The notes under the pieces were generated by a model. The model did no database searches. It was not told the DNA's origin and saw only the letters and a program-made list of their open reading frames with translations. A DNA stretch of 64,000 nucleotides from Bordetella sp. BOR01 (GTDB taxonomy: Bacteria; Pseudomonadota; Gammaproteobacteria; Burkholderiales; Burkholderiaceae_B): NCBI RefSeq assembly GCF_019218885.1, contig NZ_JAHUWT010000003.1, positions 1,364,001 to 1,428,000 on the forward strand, in the 5' to 3' direction. Both the position numbers and the translations under genes were made by a program. Below, piece by piece: positions 53,790 to 61,470 of the stretch. The first letter of the stretch is position 1. Each line of letters starts with the position of its first letter.

Positions 53790-55058
53790 TCAGGCACCGA
53801 CGGCCGCGGCCTGGCAGGCCTTGACCAGCGGCTTGAGCGGCTGGGCCGCATCGGCGAAACGCAAGGGGTCGATCGGCAGCCCGCGTTCGAACAGCACGCG
53901 CAACTGCCGCAGGTCGCCGCCAGCGTTGACGGCGATGCCGTGCACGGGCACGCCATCGCGCAGGCCCAGCCATATGAAGCGCGGCGCATCCGCGGCAGGG
54001 TCGGCCAGGCCGCGGCAGGTGTAGGCCAGCCCCGGTTGCGGCATGCCCAGCATTTGCACGTTGCAACCGTATTGGTCGGTCCAGAACCAGGGATAGGCCG
54101 GTTCGGGCGGCGGCAGGTCCAGCAGCGCGGCCGCGGCGATGCGGGCCTGCTCGTTGGCGTTCTGCCACGACTCCAGGCGCAGGCTGGCGCCCAGGGCGGC
54201 GCGGTGCTGGCTGGTGCAATCGCCGGCGGCATAGACATGGGGGTCGCTGCTGCGGCAGGCGGCATCGATCTGGATGCCGCCTGTGGCGGCGTCGATGGCC
54301 AGGCCGGCATCGCGCGCCAACTCGACCGAAGGCGCCAGGCCGATGGCAACCACCAGCACATCGGCGCGCAGCACCGTGCCGTCTTCCAGTTCTACCCGGG
54401 CCGGCAGGCCGGGCACGATGCGGCGCAGCCGGCAGCCCAGGTGCAGTGCGGCGCCAGCCTGCCGCGCGCGCGCGGCCAGCCAGTCGGCGAGCGGACCGGG
54501 CAGGGCGCGCTCGAGCAAGCGTGGCGCGGCTTCCAGCACGGTGGCGTGCGCATCCAGCGCCCTGGCGGTCGATGCCACTTCCAGCCCCAGGAAGCCGCCA
54601 CCCACCACGACCACTCTCGCGCCGGGCCGCAACGCCTGTCGCAACGCCGCCGCGTCGTCCAGCGTGCGGATGTAATGCACACCCGGCGTGCCGCGCGGCA
54701 GCCCCGGCAGCTCGCGTGCCTGGCCGCCCGTGGCCAGCAGGCAGCGATCGTAGCGCAGGCAGCTTCCGTCGGCCAGGCGCAGCGTGCGGGCGGCAGGGTC
54801 CAGTGCGCGCACCGGCGTGGCGGTCATCAGTTGCACATCGCGCGAGCGGTAGAAATCGGCGGGATGCACGGCCGCCATGGCCGCGGCGGCCTCGTCCTGC
54901 AGCACTGCCTTCGACAAAGGCGGGCGTTCGTAGGGCGGATGCGGTTCCTGGCCCACCAGCGTCAGCGTGCCTGTATAGCCCAGCTCGCGCAGCGTGGCGG
55001 CGGCCACCGCGCCGGCTTGTCCGGCGCCGGCGATCACGATGGACGATAGCGTTTCCAT
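53790..55058 (-). CDS. ferredoxin reductase (FAD/NAD-dependent) of the Rieske oxygenase system
   Basis: This 422-residue flavoprotein matches the reductases of Rieske dioxygenases. The FAD-binding GAGQAGAVAAATLRELGY is at the start, CLLATGGQARELPGLPRG near residue 110, the NAD-binding VVVGGGFLGLEVASTA near 149, and VYAAGDCTSQ near 274. It passes electrons from NADH to the ferredoxin encoded just upstream. The 33-bp gap to the alpha-subunit gene and 21-bp gap to the ferredoxin gene suggest one operon. Confidence 0.88.
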   Translation of the reverse strand: METLSSIVIAGAGQAGAVAAATLRELGYTGTLTLVGQEPHPPYERPPLSKAVLQDEAAAAMAAVHPADFYRSRDVQLMTATPVRALDPAARTLRLADGSCLRYDRCLLATGGQARELPGLPRGTPGVHYIRTLDDAAALRQALRPGARVVVVGGGFLGLEVASTARALDAHATVLEAAPRLLERALPGPLADWLAARARQAGAALHLGCRLRRIVPGLPARVELEDGTVLRADVLVVAIGLAPSVELARDAGLAIDAATGGIQIDAACRSSDPHVYAAGDCTSQHRAALGASLRLESWQNANEQARIAAAALLDLPPPEPAYPWFWTDQYGCNVQMLGMPQPGLAYTCRGLADPAADAPRFIWLGLRDGVPVHGIAVNAGGDLRQLRVLFERGLPIDPLRFADAAQPLKPLVKACQAAAVGA

Positions 55059-55079
55059 GGGGGCCTCTTCAGGGTCAGC

Positions 55080-55394
55080 TCAGGTTTCCAGGTCGACCAG
55101 GATGTCGGTGTTGTCGATCTTGACGGGATAGACGCGGATATCGCTGGTGGCGGGCGCGCACATGGCGCGGCCGGTGCGGATGTCGAACTTGGCCTGGTGC
55201 AGCGGGCACTCGATGCAGCCGTCTTCCAGGAAGCCATCCGACAGCAAGGCGTGGGCATGCGTACAGACATTGTCGGAAACGAAGTACTCGCCTTCGCTGC
55301 GGTACAGCGCAAGCTGCGCCTGTGCAATCGAGACCGGCAGGATCTCGTCGTCGTCTTCCAGTTGGTCGGTGGTGGCGATCTTGGTCCAGGTCAT
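55080..55394 (-). CDS. Rieske-type ferredoxin of the oxygenase system
   Basis: This 104-residue protein carries one Rieske cluster (CTHAHALLS ... CPLHQAKFD, near residues 44-69) in a small beta-sandwich and lacks a signal peptide. It would carry electrons from the reductase to the oxygenase. It is the first gene of the four-gene minus-strand operon, whose promoter region contains PicR-type sites C1 and C2 within 50 bp of its start. Confidence 0.88.
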   Translation of the reverse strand: MTWTKIATTDQLEDDDEILPVSIAQAQLALYRSEGEYFVSDNVCTHAHALLSDGFLEDGCIECPLHQAKFDIRTGRAMCAPATSDIRVYPVKIDNTDILVDLET

Positions 55395-55408
55395 GGCGGC
55401 TTATATAT

Positions 55409-55420
55409 TCAGTGTGCTGA
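55409..55420. promoter_or_regulatory. PicR-type operator C1 at the Rieske operon promoter
   Basis: TCAGTGTGCTGA lies 15 bp upstream of the ferredoxin start on the minus strand. The C1 site is 22 bp from C2. Confidence 0.7.
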
Positions 55421-55430
55421 GTAAATATGC

Positions 55431-55442
55431 ACAGTGTACTGC
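55431..55442. promoter_or_regulatory. PicR-type operator C2 (weaker match)
   Basis: ACAGTGTACTGC keeps the CAG-N4-CTG core but has A instead of T at the first position. Confidence 0.55.
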
Positions 55443-55638
55443 CTATAAATCGAAATTCGGTCTTAGGGATTTCCCGAAGCGCGGGCGATGCCAGAACTGC
55501 TTCGGACAGGTGCCGGGAAGTGTCGCCGCGTTTTACAGAAACCCGCGCCAGCAAAGGCTCTAAGCCCGGTATGAAGCAGCCGCGCCGGGGCGTCGCGATG
55601 CCCTTGGAAGGGGCCGGCAACCCGCGGGCTTTACCTCG

Positions 55639-55667
55639 TTGACACTCGAAAAATCTATCAGTATGCT
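55639..55667 (+). promoter_or_regulatory. sigma-70-like promoter of the TRAP receptor/molybdenum hydroxylase operon
   Basis: TTGACA (55639-55644) and TATGCT (55662-55667) are separated by 17 bases. The -10 element falls inside operator D1, so bound repressor would block polymerase. This lies about 210 bp upstream of the receptor start, so a long 5' leader is implied. The leader (55690-55876) has no gene I can support. The region 55443-55638 likewise shows no convincing gene. Confidence 0.65.
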
Positions 55668-55669
55668 GA
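55658..55669. promoter_or_regulatory. PicR-type operator D1
   Basis: TCAGTATGCTGA covers the -10 element of the predicted promoter and starts 20 bp before D2, the same spacing as B1/B2. Confidence 0.75.
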
Positions 55670-55677
55670 ATAAAAAA

Positions 55678-55689
55678 TCAGCATACTGC
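55678..55689. promoter_or_regulatory. PicR-type operator D2
   Basis: TCAGCATACTGC fits TCAG-N4-CTNN and lies just downstream of the predicted transcription start. Confidence 0.65.
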
Positions 55690-55876
55690 TTTTTTTGGGC
55701 GGAACCTTGATCATGCGCAGGCCGCGCGAATGCGCGGCGCCGGCCAGGGCTCTTGCGGTAGCGGCAACCCGTCTTTGTGCAAGCTTTCTTTATAAGCCGG
55801 CAGGCAACCAGACTCTCGCCGGCGTCACCACAGACCGTTCCTCCGGAACGATTATCGGAAAGACCAGGAGTTATTC

Positions 55877-56980
55877 ATGCAACGACGCCGTTTTCTTGCT
55901 CAAGCCGCCGGCGCCGCCGGTGCCGGGCTGGCTACCGCCAGCCTGCCCGCGCTGGCGCAAGGCAGCCCCACCGTGCGCTGGCGCATGTCCACCAGCTGGC
56001 CCAGAAGCCTGGACACCATCTACGGCTCGGCCGACGAACTCTGCAAGCGCGTGTCGCAGCTTACCGACGGCAAGTTCGAGATCCGCGCGTTCCCGGGCGG
56101 CGAGCTGGTGCCGTCGCCGCAGAACATGGATGCCGTCAGCAACGGCACGGTGGAATGCAATCACGTGCTCAGCACGATGTTCGTCGGCAAGAACACGGCG
56201 CTGACCTTCGACACGGGCCTGTCGTTCGGCCTGAATGCGCGCCAGCACAATGCCTGGATCCACTACGGCGGCGGCCTGGAACAACTGCGCAAGCTGTACA
56301 AGAAGTACAACATCGTCAACCACGTCTGTGGCAACGTCGGCGTGCAGATGGGCGGCTGGTACCGCAAAGAGATCAATACGGTGGCCGACCTGCAGGGCCT
56401 GAACATGCGTATCGGCGGCATCGGCGGCATGGTGCTGTCCAAGCTGGGCGCGGTGCCCCAGCAAATTCCGCCGGGCGATATCTATCCCGCGCTTGAAAAA
56501 GGCACCATCGATGCCGCCGAATGGATCGGGCCCTACGACGACGAAAAACTGGGCTTCAACAAGGTGGCGCCGTTCTACTATTCGCCCGGCTGGTTCGAGG
56601 GCAGCGCATCGATCACCTCCATGGTCAACGACAAGGCCTGGGAGGCCCTGCCGCCCGCCTACCAGGCGGCATTCGAGTGCGCCTGCGGCGAACAGACCAT
56701 GAGAATGCTGGCCAACTACGATGCCCGCAATCCGCTGGCCCTGCGCAAGCTGGTTGCCGGCGGCGCCAAGCTGCGCTTCTTCCCCAAGGAAGTCATGGAT
56801 GCGGTATACAAGGCTTCGCAAGAACTGTGGGTCGAGCTGTCGGACAAGAACCCCGATTTCAAGGCGATCTACCCCGGCTGGGAAAAATTCCAGGTCGACG
56901 AGGCAAGCTGGTTCCGTGTGGCCGAGAACGCCCTGGACAACTACACGTTTGCGGCAGTGGCGCGGGCCCATTCCAAATAG
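55877..56980 (+). CDS. TRAP-type periplasmic substrate-binding protein (orphan)
   Basis: This 367-residue protein has a Tat signal (MQRRRFLAQAAGAAGAGL) and the DctP fold with WRMSTSWPRSLDTIYGSADELCKRVSQLTDGKFEIRAFPGGELV at the start, NMRIGGIGGMVLSKLGAVPQQIP near residue 176, and ALEKGTIDAAEWIGPYDD near 205. No TRAP membrane subunits (DctQ/DctM) are in the window. It is the first gene after the predicted promoter and probably the periplasmic receptor for the pyridine carboxylate. In JQ135, from memory, the related operon begins with picT1. Confidence 0.85.
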   Translation: MQRRRFLAQAAGAAGAGLATASLPALAQGSPTVRWRMSTSWPRSLDTIYGSADELCKRVSQLTDGKFEIRAFPGGELVPSPQNMDAVSNGTVECNHVLSTMFVGKNTALTFDTGLSFGLNARQHNAWIHYGGGLEQLRKLYKKYNIVNHVCGNVGVQMGGWYRKEINTVADLQGLNMRIGGIGGMVLSKLGAVPQQIPPGDIYPALEKGTIDAAEWIGPYDDEKLGFNKVAPFYYSPGWFEGSASITSMVNDKAWEALPPAYQAAFECACGEQTMRMLANYDARNPLALRKLVAGGAKLRFFPKEVMDAVYKASQELWVELSDKNPDFKAIYPGWEKFQVDEASWFRVAENALDNYTFAAVARAHSK

Positions 56981-57005
56981 CCCCGATTCACCATAAAGGA
57001 AGCAG

Positions 57006-59378
57006 ATGAAGACAGAAACCGCCGGCCATGCGGCACCGGCCGGCGCGCGCCAGGGTGTGGGCGCGCGCGTGCCGCGCAAGGAAGATGCGCGCCACCTGCA
57101 TGGCAAGGGCAACTTCGTGGCCGACATGGCCATGCCGGGCCTGTGCGAAGTGGCGTTTCTACGCAGCCCGCTGGCCCATGCGCGCATCGATGCCGTGCGC
57201 GTGCCCGACAGCGTGGCCGCCTGTGTGGTGCTGCGCGACATGATGGCCGACGCGCGCGATATCGTGGCCGATTCCACGCTGCCTACCTACCAGTCGTCCA
57301 GCCAGCCGCCGCTGGCCTCGGGCAAGGTGCGCTTCGTGGGCGAACCGGTGGCCATGACCTACGCGCCCACCCGCGCCGAGGCCGAAGACTACGCCGAACT
57401 GATCGAAGTGGACTACGACGACCTGCCTGTGTATGCCGACGTAGCCAGCGCCCAGGCGGCCACCAGCGAACTCATGCACGCCCACTGGCGCGACAACGTC
57501 TTCGTCACGCTGAATATCGACAAGGATTTCGAGGCCAACGCCGCCCGGGCCGACCTGGTCGTGCGCCGCAAGGTCGACCTGGCGCGGCAGTGCATGGTGC
57601 CCATGGAAGGCAAGGCGGTGCTGGCGTACTGGGACCACCAGGCCGACCAGTTGGTGGTGGTCAGCGCCACCCAGGTGCCGCACATGATCCGCAGCATCCT
57701 GGCGCAATGCCTGGACCTGGACCAGGGGCGCGTGCGCGTGATCTCGCCCGACGTGGGCGGCGCGTTCGGCTACAAGTGCGTGCTGCAGCAGGAAGAACTG
57801 TGCGTGGCATGGCTGGCCAAGACCCACAAGCGGCCGTTCCGCTTCATTGAAGATCGCCGCGAACACCTGACGGCGGGCGCCAACTCGCGCGAACATTATT
57901 ACGAGATGGCCGCCTATGTGGACAAGCGCGGCAAGCTGCTGGCGCTGGATGCGCAGGTCACCATCGATGGCGGCGCGTATTCGGTATGGCCGTTCACCAT
58001 CGGGCTGGAGCCCGGCCAGGCGATCGGCAATCTGCCGGGGCCTTACGGGTTCAAGGGCTACCGCTGCGTAACCCGCTGCGTGGCCACCAACAAGCCCGGT
58101 TTCGTGCCGTACCGCGGCGTGGCGCGCACCGGCGTGTGCTTTGCCATGGAGCTGACCATGAACGCCATCGCGCGCGAAGTGGGCCGCGAACCCTGGGAAG
58201 TGCGCCTGGAAAACCTGGTGCAGCCCGAACAGATGCCTTATGTGAACGTCACCAACAAGCACCTGGACAGCGGCGACTACCCGGCCAGCCTGCGCAAGGC
58301 GCTGGAAATGATAGACGCGCCGGGTGTGCGGGCGCGTCAGGCGGCGGGCGAACCCGACGGCCGGCTGATCGGCCTGGGCGTGGCCACCTATACCGAACAG
58401 GCGGCCCATGGCACGTCAGTGTTCGCGGCCTGGGGCACGCCGGTGATCCCGGGCCACGACCAGGCCACGGTGCGGGTCACGCCCGACGGCGGGCTGGAAG
58501 TGCGCGTCGGCGTGCATTCGCACGGCCAAGGCATGGAAACCACCTTTGCCCAGATCGCCAACGAGATCCTGGGCATCGACATTGCGCGCATCAAGGTGCT
58601 GCATGGCGATACCGGACAGACGCCGTTTTCCACCGGCACCTACGCTTCGCGTTCGCTGGTGATGTCGGGCGGGGCCGTTTCACAGGCGTGCAAGCGGCTG
58701 CTGCCGCGCATGACGCATATTGCCGCGCATTTGCTGCAGGCCGATCCGGCCCAGGTGGTGCAACAAGACGGCCGCTACAGCGCCGCCGGCAAATCGGTGC
58801 CCAGCAGCGAGGTGGCCGATGCCTGGTACCTGCGGCCGCATCGCCTGCCTGCCGACGTGGACCCGGCCGGCCTGGAGGTGCACGTGGGCTACAAGCCCAA
58901 GGTGGACACCGGCTGCTTTACCTATGCCAGCCAGGCCGCCGTGGTGGCCGTGGACCCGGGCACGGGTGCCGTCGAGATCCTGGACTACGCCATCGTGGAA
59001 GACTGCGGCACCATGATCAACCCCATGGTGGTCGAAGGCCAGACCATCGGCGGCGTAGCCCAGGGCATAGGCACGGCGTTCCTGGAAGAGGTGCCCTACG
59101 ACGGCAACGGCCAGCCGCTGGCCTCGACCCTGGCCGACTACATGCTGCCCGGCGCCACCGAAGTGCCCAACCTGCGCCTGCATCATTTCGAGACCCCGTC
59201 GCCGCACACCGAGTTCGGCGCCAAGGGCATGGGCGAAGGCGGTGCCATTGCGCCCCCGGCGGTGCTGTTCGGCGCCGTCAACGACGCGCTGGGACGCGTG
59301 GGGGCGGCCGAGCTGTCGCATACGCCGCTGACGCCCCTGCGGGTGCTGGCCGCCATTGCCGCCGCGGAGGCCGCATGA
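57006..59378 (+). CDS. molybdenum hydroxylase large subunit, picolinate dehydrogenase candidate
   Basis: This 790-residue protein is the molybdopterin-binding subunit of a xanthine-dehydrogenase-family hydroxylase. Typical segments are VGEPVAMTYAPTRAEAEDYAELIEVDYDDLP near residues 115-145, VGGAFGYKC near 250, and KGMGEGGAIAPPAVLFGAVNDAL near 740, which holds the catalytic Glu. The usual AYRGAGRPE loop is changed to PYRGVARTG near 372. By position and my knowledge of PicA it should hydroxylate picolinate at C6. It lies 25 bp after the TRAP receptor gene and overlaps the FAD-subunit gene by four bases. Confidence 0.87.
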   Translation: MKTETAGHAAPAGARQGVGARVPRKEDARHLHGKGNFVADMAMPGLCEVAFLRSPLAHARIDAVRVPDSVAACVVLRDMMADARDIVADSTLPTYQSSSQPPLASGKVRFVGEPVAMTYAPTRAEAEDYAELIEVDYDDLPVYADVASAQAATSELMHAHWRDNVFVTLNIDKDFEANAARADLVVRRKVDLARQCMVPMEGKAVLAYWDHQADQLVVVSATQVPHMIRSILAQCLDLDQGRVRVISPDVGGAFGYKCVLQQEELCVAWLAKTHKRPFRFIEDRREHLTAGANSREHYYEMAAYVDKRGKLLALDAQVTIDGGAYSVWPFTIGLEPGQAIGNLPGPYGFKGYRCVTRCVATNKPGFVPYRGVARTGVCFAMELTMNAIAREVGREPWEVRLENLVQPEQMPYVNVTNKHLDSGDYPASLRKALEMIDAPGVRARQAAGEPDGRLIGLGVATYTEQAAHGTSVFAAWGTPVIPGHDQATVRVTPDGGLEVRVGVHSHGQGMETTFAQIANEILGIDIARIKVLHGDTGQTPFSTGTYASRSLVMSGGAVSQACKRLLPRMTHIAAHLLQADPAQVVQQDGRYSAAGKSVPSSEVADAWYLRPHRLPADVDPAGLEVHVGYKPKVDTGCFTYASQAAVVAVDPGTGAVEILDYAIVEDCGTMINPMVVEGQTIGGVAQGIGTAFLEEVPYDGNGQPLASTLADYMLPGATEVPNLRLHHFETPSPHTEFGAKGMGEGGAIAPPAVLFGAVNDALGRVGAAELSHTPLTPLRVLAAIAAAEAA

Positions 59379-60208
59379 AAGCCGCGCGTTTTGATTATGT
59401 GCGTGCCGGTTCCGTGGCGCAGGCCGTCGAACTGCTGCGCGAGCACGAAGGACGCGCCAAGCTGATGGCGGGCGGGCAATCGCTGGGGCCCATGCTGAAC
59501 CTGCGCCTGGCGCGTCCGGCCGTGGTGATCGATATCGCCGGCCTGGCCGAGCTGCGCACCGTCACCGAACAAGAGGGTGGCCTGCGCGTGGGCGCCGGGG
59601 TGACGCACGCCGAGCTCGAAGACGGCGTGCATCCCTTGTTGCGCGGGTCGGCATTGCAGCACGTGGCCGGCGGCATCGCCTATCGCGCTATCCGCAATCG
59701 CGGCACGGTGGGTGGCAGCCTGGCGCATGCCGATCCGGCTGCCGATTGGGTGCTGACCATGGTGGCGCTGGGCGCCCAGATCGAGATCGCCGGGCCGGCG
59801 GGTTCTTCGCGCCGCGTGGCCGCTGGCGAATTCATGCAGGGCGCCTACACCACCGCCGTCGGCGACGACGAACTGATCGCGGCCGTGCACGTGCCGCGCT
59901 CCACCGCGCAGGCACGCTGGGGCTACTACAAGTTCTGCCGCAAGACGGGCGAGTTTGCCGAGGCCAGTTGCGCCGCCTGGTTCGATCCCGCGGCCAAAGT
60001 GGCCCGCGTTGCCGTCGGCGCCCTGAATGGCGCGCCTGCCTTGCTGCCGGTGCTGGCCGCACAGGTGGCGCAGTCCGGCATGGCGCCTGCCGATGACAAG
60101 CACATCCTGGACGAGCTGGCTGGCGTCATGCCCGACAAAGACCCGCTGCATCGCAAGCTGCACGCCACCGCCGTGGCGCGCTGCCTGGCGCAGGCCCTGG
60201 CCGCATAG
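59375..60208 (+). CDS. molybdenum hydroxylase FAD-binding (medium) subunit
   Basis: This 277-residue protein matches subunit M of the xanthine dehydrogenase family: LMAGGQSLGPMLNLRLARP near residue 30 (FAD-binding AGGQSL), and IRNRGTVGGSLAHADPAADW near 105 (TVGGSLAHADPA). It would pass electrons from the iron-sulfur subunit to FAD. The ATG at 59375 overlaps the large-subunit stop (ATGA). Confidence 0.88.
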   Translation: MKAARFDYVRAGSVAQAVELLREHEGRAKLMAGGQSLGPMLNLRLARPAVVIDIAGLAELRTVTEQEGGLRVGAGVTHAELEDGVHPLLRGSALQHVAGGIAYRAIRNRGTVGGSLAHADPAADWVLTMVALGAQIEIAGPAGSSRRVAAGEFMQGAYTTAVGDDELIAAVHVPRSTAQARWGYYKFCRKTGEFAEASCAAWFDPAAKVARVAVGALNGAPALLPVLAAQVAQSGMAPADDKHILDELAGVMPDKDPLHRKLHATAVARCLAQALAA

Positions 60209-60216
60209 GAAGACAA

Positions 60217-61425
60217 ATGGCTCAAGTTTCATTGGAAATCAACGGCAAGCGGGTCTGCCACGAAGCTCCCGCGCGCATGCACCTGGGCGACTTCCTGCGC
60301 GACCAGGCGCGCCTGACCGGTACCCACCTGGGCTGTGAACACGGCGTGTGCGGTGCCTGCACGGTACTGCTGGACGGCGAGCCGGTGCGTTCGTGCATCG
60401 CCTACGCGACAGCTTGCGAGGGCCGGCATGTCACCACCATCGAAGGCTATGACGACGACCCCGTCATGGCCCGGTTGCGGCCCGCCTTCACCCACCACCA
60501 TGCCTTGCAGTGCGGTTATTGCACACCCGGCATGCTGGCCACGGCGCGCGATATCGTGCTGCGCCTGCCGGATGCCGACGAGGCTCGCGTGCGCATCGAG
60601 TTGTCGGGCAACCTGTGCCGCTGCACGGGCTATATGGGCATCGTGGCGGCGGTGATGTCAGTGCTGGCCGGATTGCGCGCCCAGCCCGATGCCGCGGTGT
60701 CGGCCTTGCGCGATGCGCTGGCGCAGGGGCGCGGCGCCGCGCCGGCGGCCCCCCAGGCTGCGCCTGCCGTCTTCCAGGCATTCGCGCCCGTGGCCGCGCC
60801 GCCCGCGCCCGCCGCGCCGGCATCGGCTGCGCCCGTACCGGATGCAGCCTCGCCTGCCCGCGCGCCCGGCAAGGGCAACCGCATCGAAGGCGGCTTCACT
60901 GTGCCGTTCCCGCCGGACCAGGTCTGGGCTTTCATGGTCGATCTGCCCGCCGTGGCGGCCTGTCTGCCGGGTGCCGTCATCCAAGAGCACGAGGGCGATC
61001 GCGTCAAGGGCAAGATCGCCATCAAGTTCGGCCCCATGGCAGCCGCCTTCAACGGCGCCGCGCGGCTCGAGCGCGACGATGCCGCCAAGCGGGCCGTGTT
61101 CCGGGGCGCCGGCCAGGATTCCCTGAGCCAGTCGCGCGCCACCGGCGATATCGCCTATCTGGTGCATGCGCTGGACGACGGGCACACGCGCGTGGACGTC
61201 GACCTGCAATACACCTTGCAGGGGCCGCTGGCGCAGTTCTCGCGGTCGGGGCTGGTGCAGGATTTCGTGCGCCGCATGATCGCCGATTTCGGCAAGAACG
61301 TCGGCGCGCGGCTGGGCAGTGGCGTCGGCGACGGTCCGCCGGCGCAGGCGGAGTTCAATGCGGTGGGCATGTTCTTCAGCGTGTTGTGGATGCGTATCAA
61401 GCGCTGGTTCGGCCGCGCAAGCTGA
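60217..61425 (+). CDS. fused [2Fe-2S] subunit and CoxG-like protein
   Basis: This 402-residue protein joins two parts. Residues 1-155 are a molybdenum-hydroxylase small subunit with the plant-type ferredoxin Cys set (GCEHGVCGACTVLLDG) and the second cluster (CGYCTPGM ... CRCTGY). A Pro/Ala-rich linker of about 65 residues (about 160-225) follows, then a CoxG/SRPBCC domain (GGFTVPFPPDQVWAFMVDLPAVAACLPGAV) ending with a short hydrophobic/amphipathic tail (FFSVLWMRIKRWFG). CoxG helps mature or anchor CO-dehydrogenase-type enzymes to the membrane. Fusion to the small subunit would couple the two functions. Confidence 0.87.
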   Translation: MAQVSLEINGKRVCHEAPARMHLGDFLRDQARLTGTHLGCEHGVCGACTVLLDGEPVRSCIAYATACEGRHVTTIEGYDDDPVMARLRPAFTHHHALQCGYCTPGMLATARDIVLRLPDADEARVRIELSGNLCRCTGYMGIVAAVMSVLAGLRAQPDAAVSALRDALAQGRGAAPAAPQAAPAVFQAFAPVAAPPAPAAPASAAPVPDAASPARAPGKGNRIEGGFTVPFPPDQVWAFMVDLPAVAACLPGAVIQEHEGDRVKGKIAIKFGPMAAAFNGAARLERDDAAKRAVFRGAGQDSLSQSRATGDIAYLVHALDDGHTRVDVDLQYTLQGPLAQFSRSGLVQDFVRRMIADFGKNVGARLGSGVGDGPPAQAEFNAVGMFFSVLWMRIKRWFGRAS

Positions 61426-61470
61426 CCACGGCGCCTTGCCGCGCCGCGAACCATGAACAGGGGGAAATCG

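Noticed and set aside
52452-55049. 865-codon plus-strand frame over the Rieske operon
   Set aside because: Shadow of the minus-strand oxygenase and reductase genes, both of which have clear cofactor motifs.
55427-55642. 71-codon frame between the two picolinate operons
   Set aside because: No ribosome-binding site, no domain, and it lies inside a regulatory region.
43567-56980. Nicotinate (nic) instead of picolinate catabolism
   Set aside because: The lower-pathway genes are shared, but the cluster has a decarboxylase matching PicC at key residues and a Rieske oxygenase system, and no NicC-type monooxygenase gene. Kept as an alternative, less likely.
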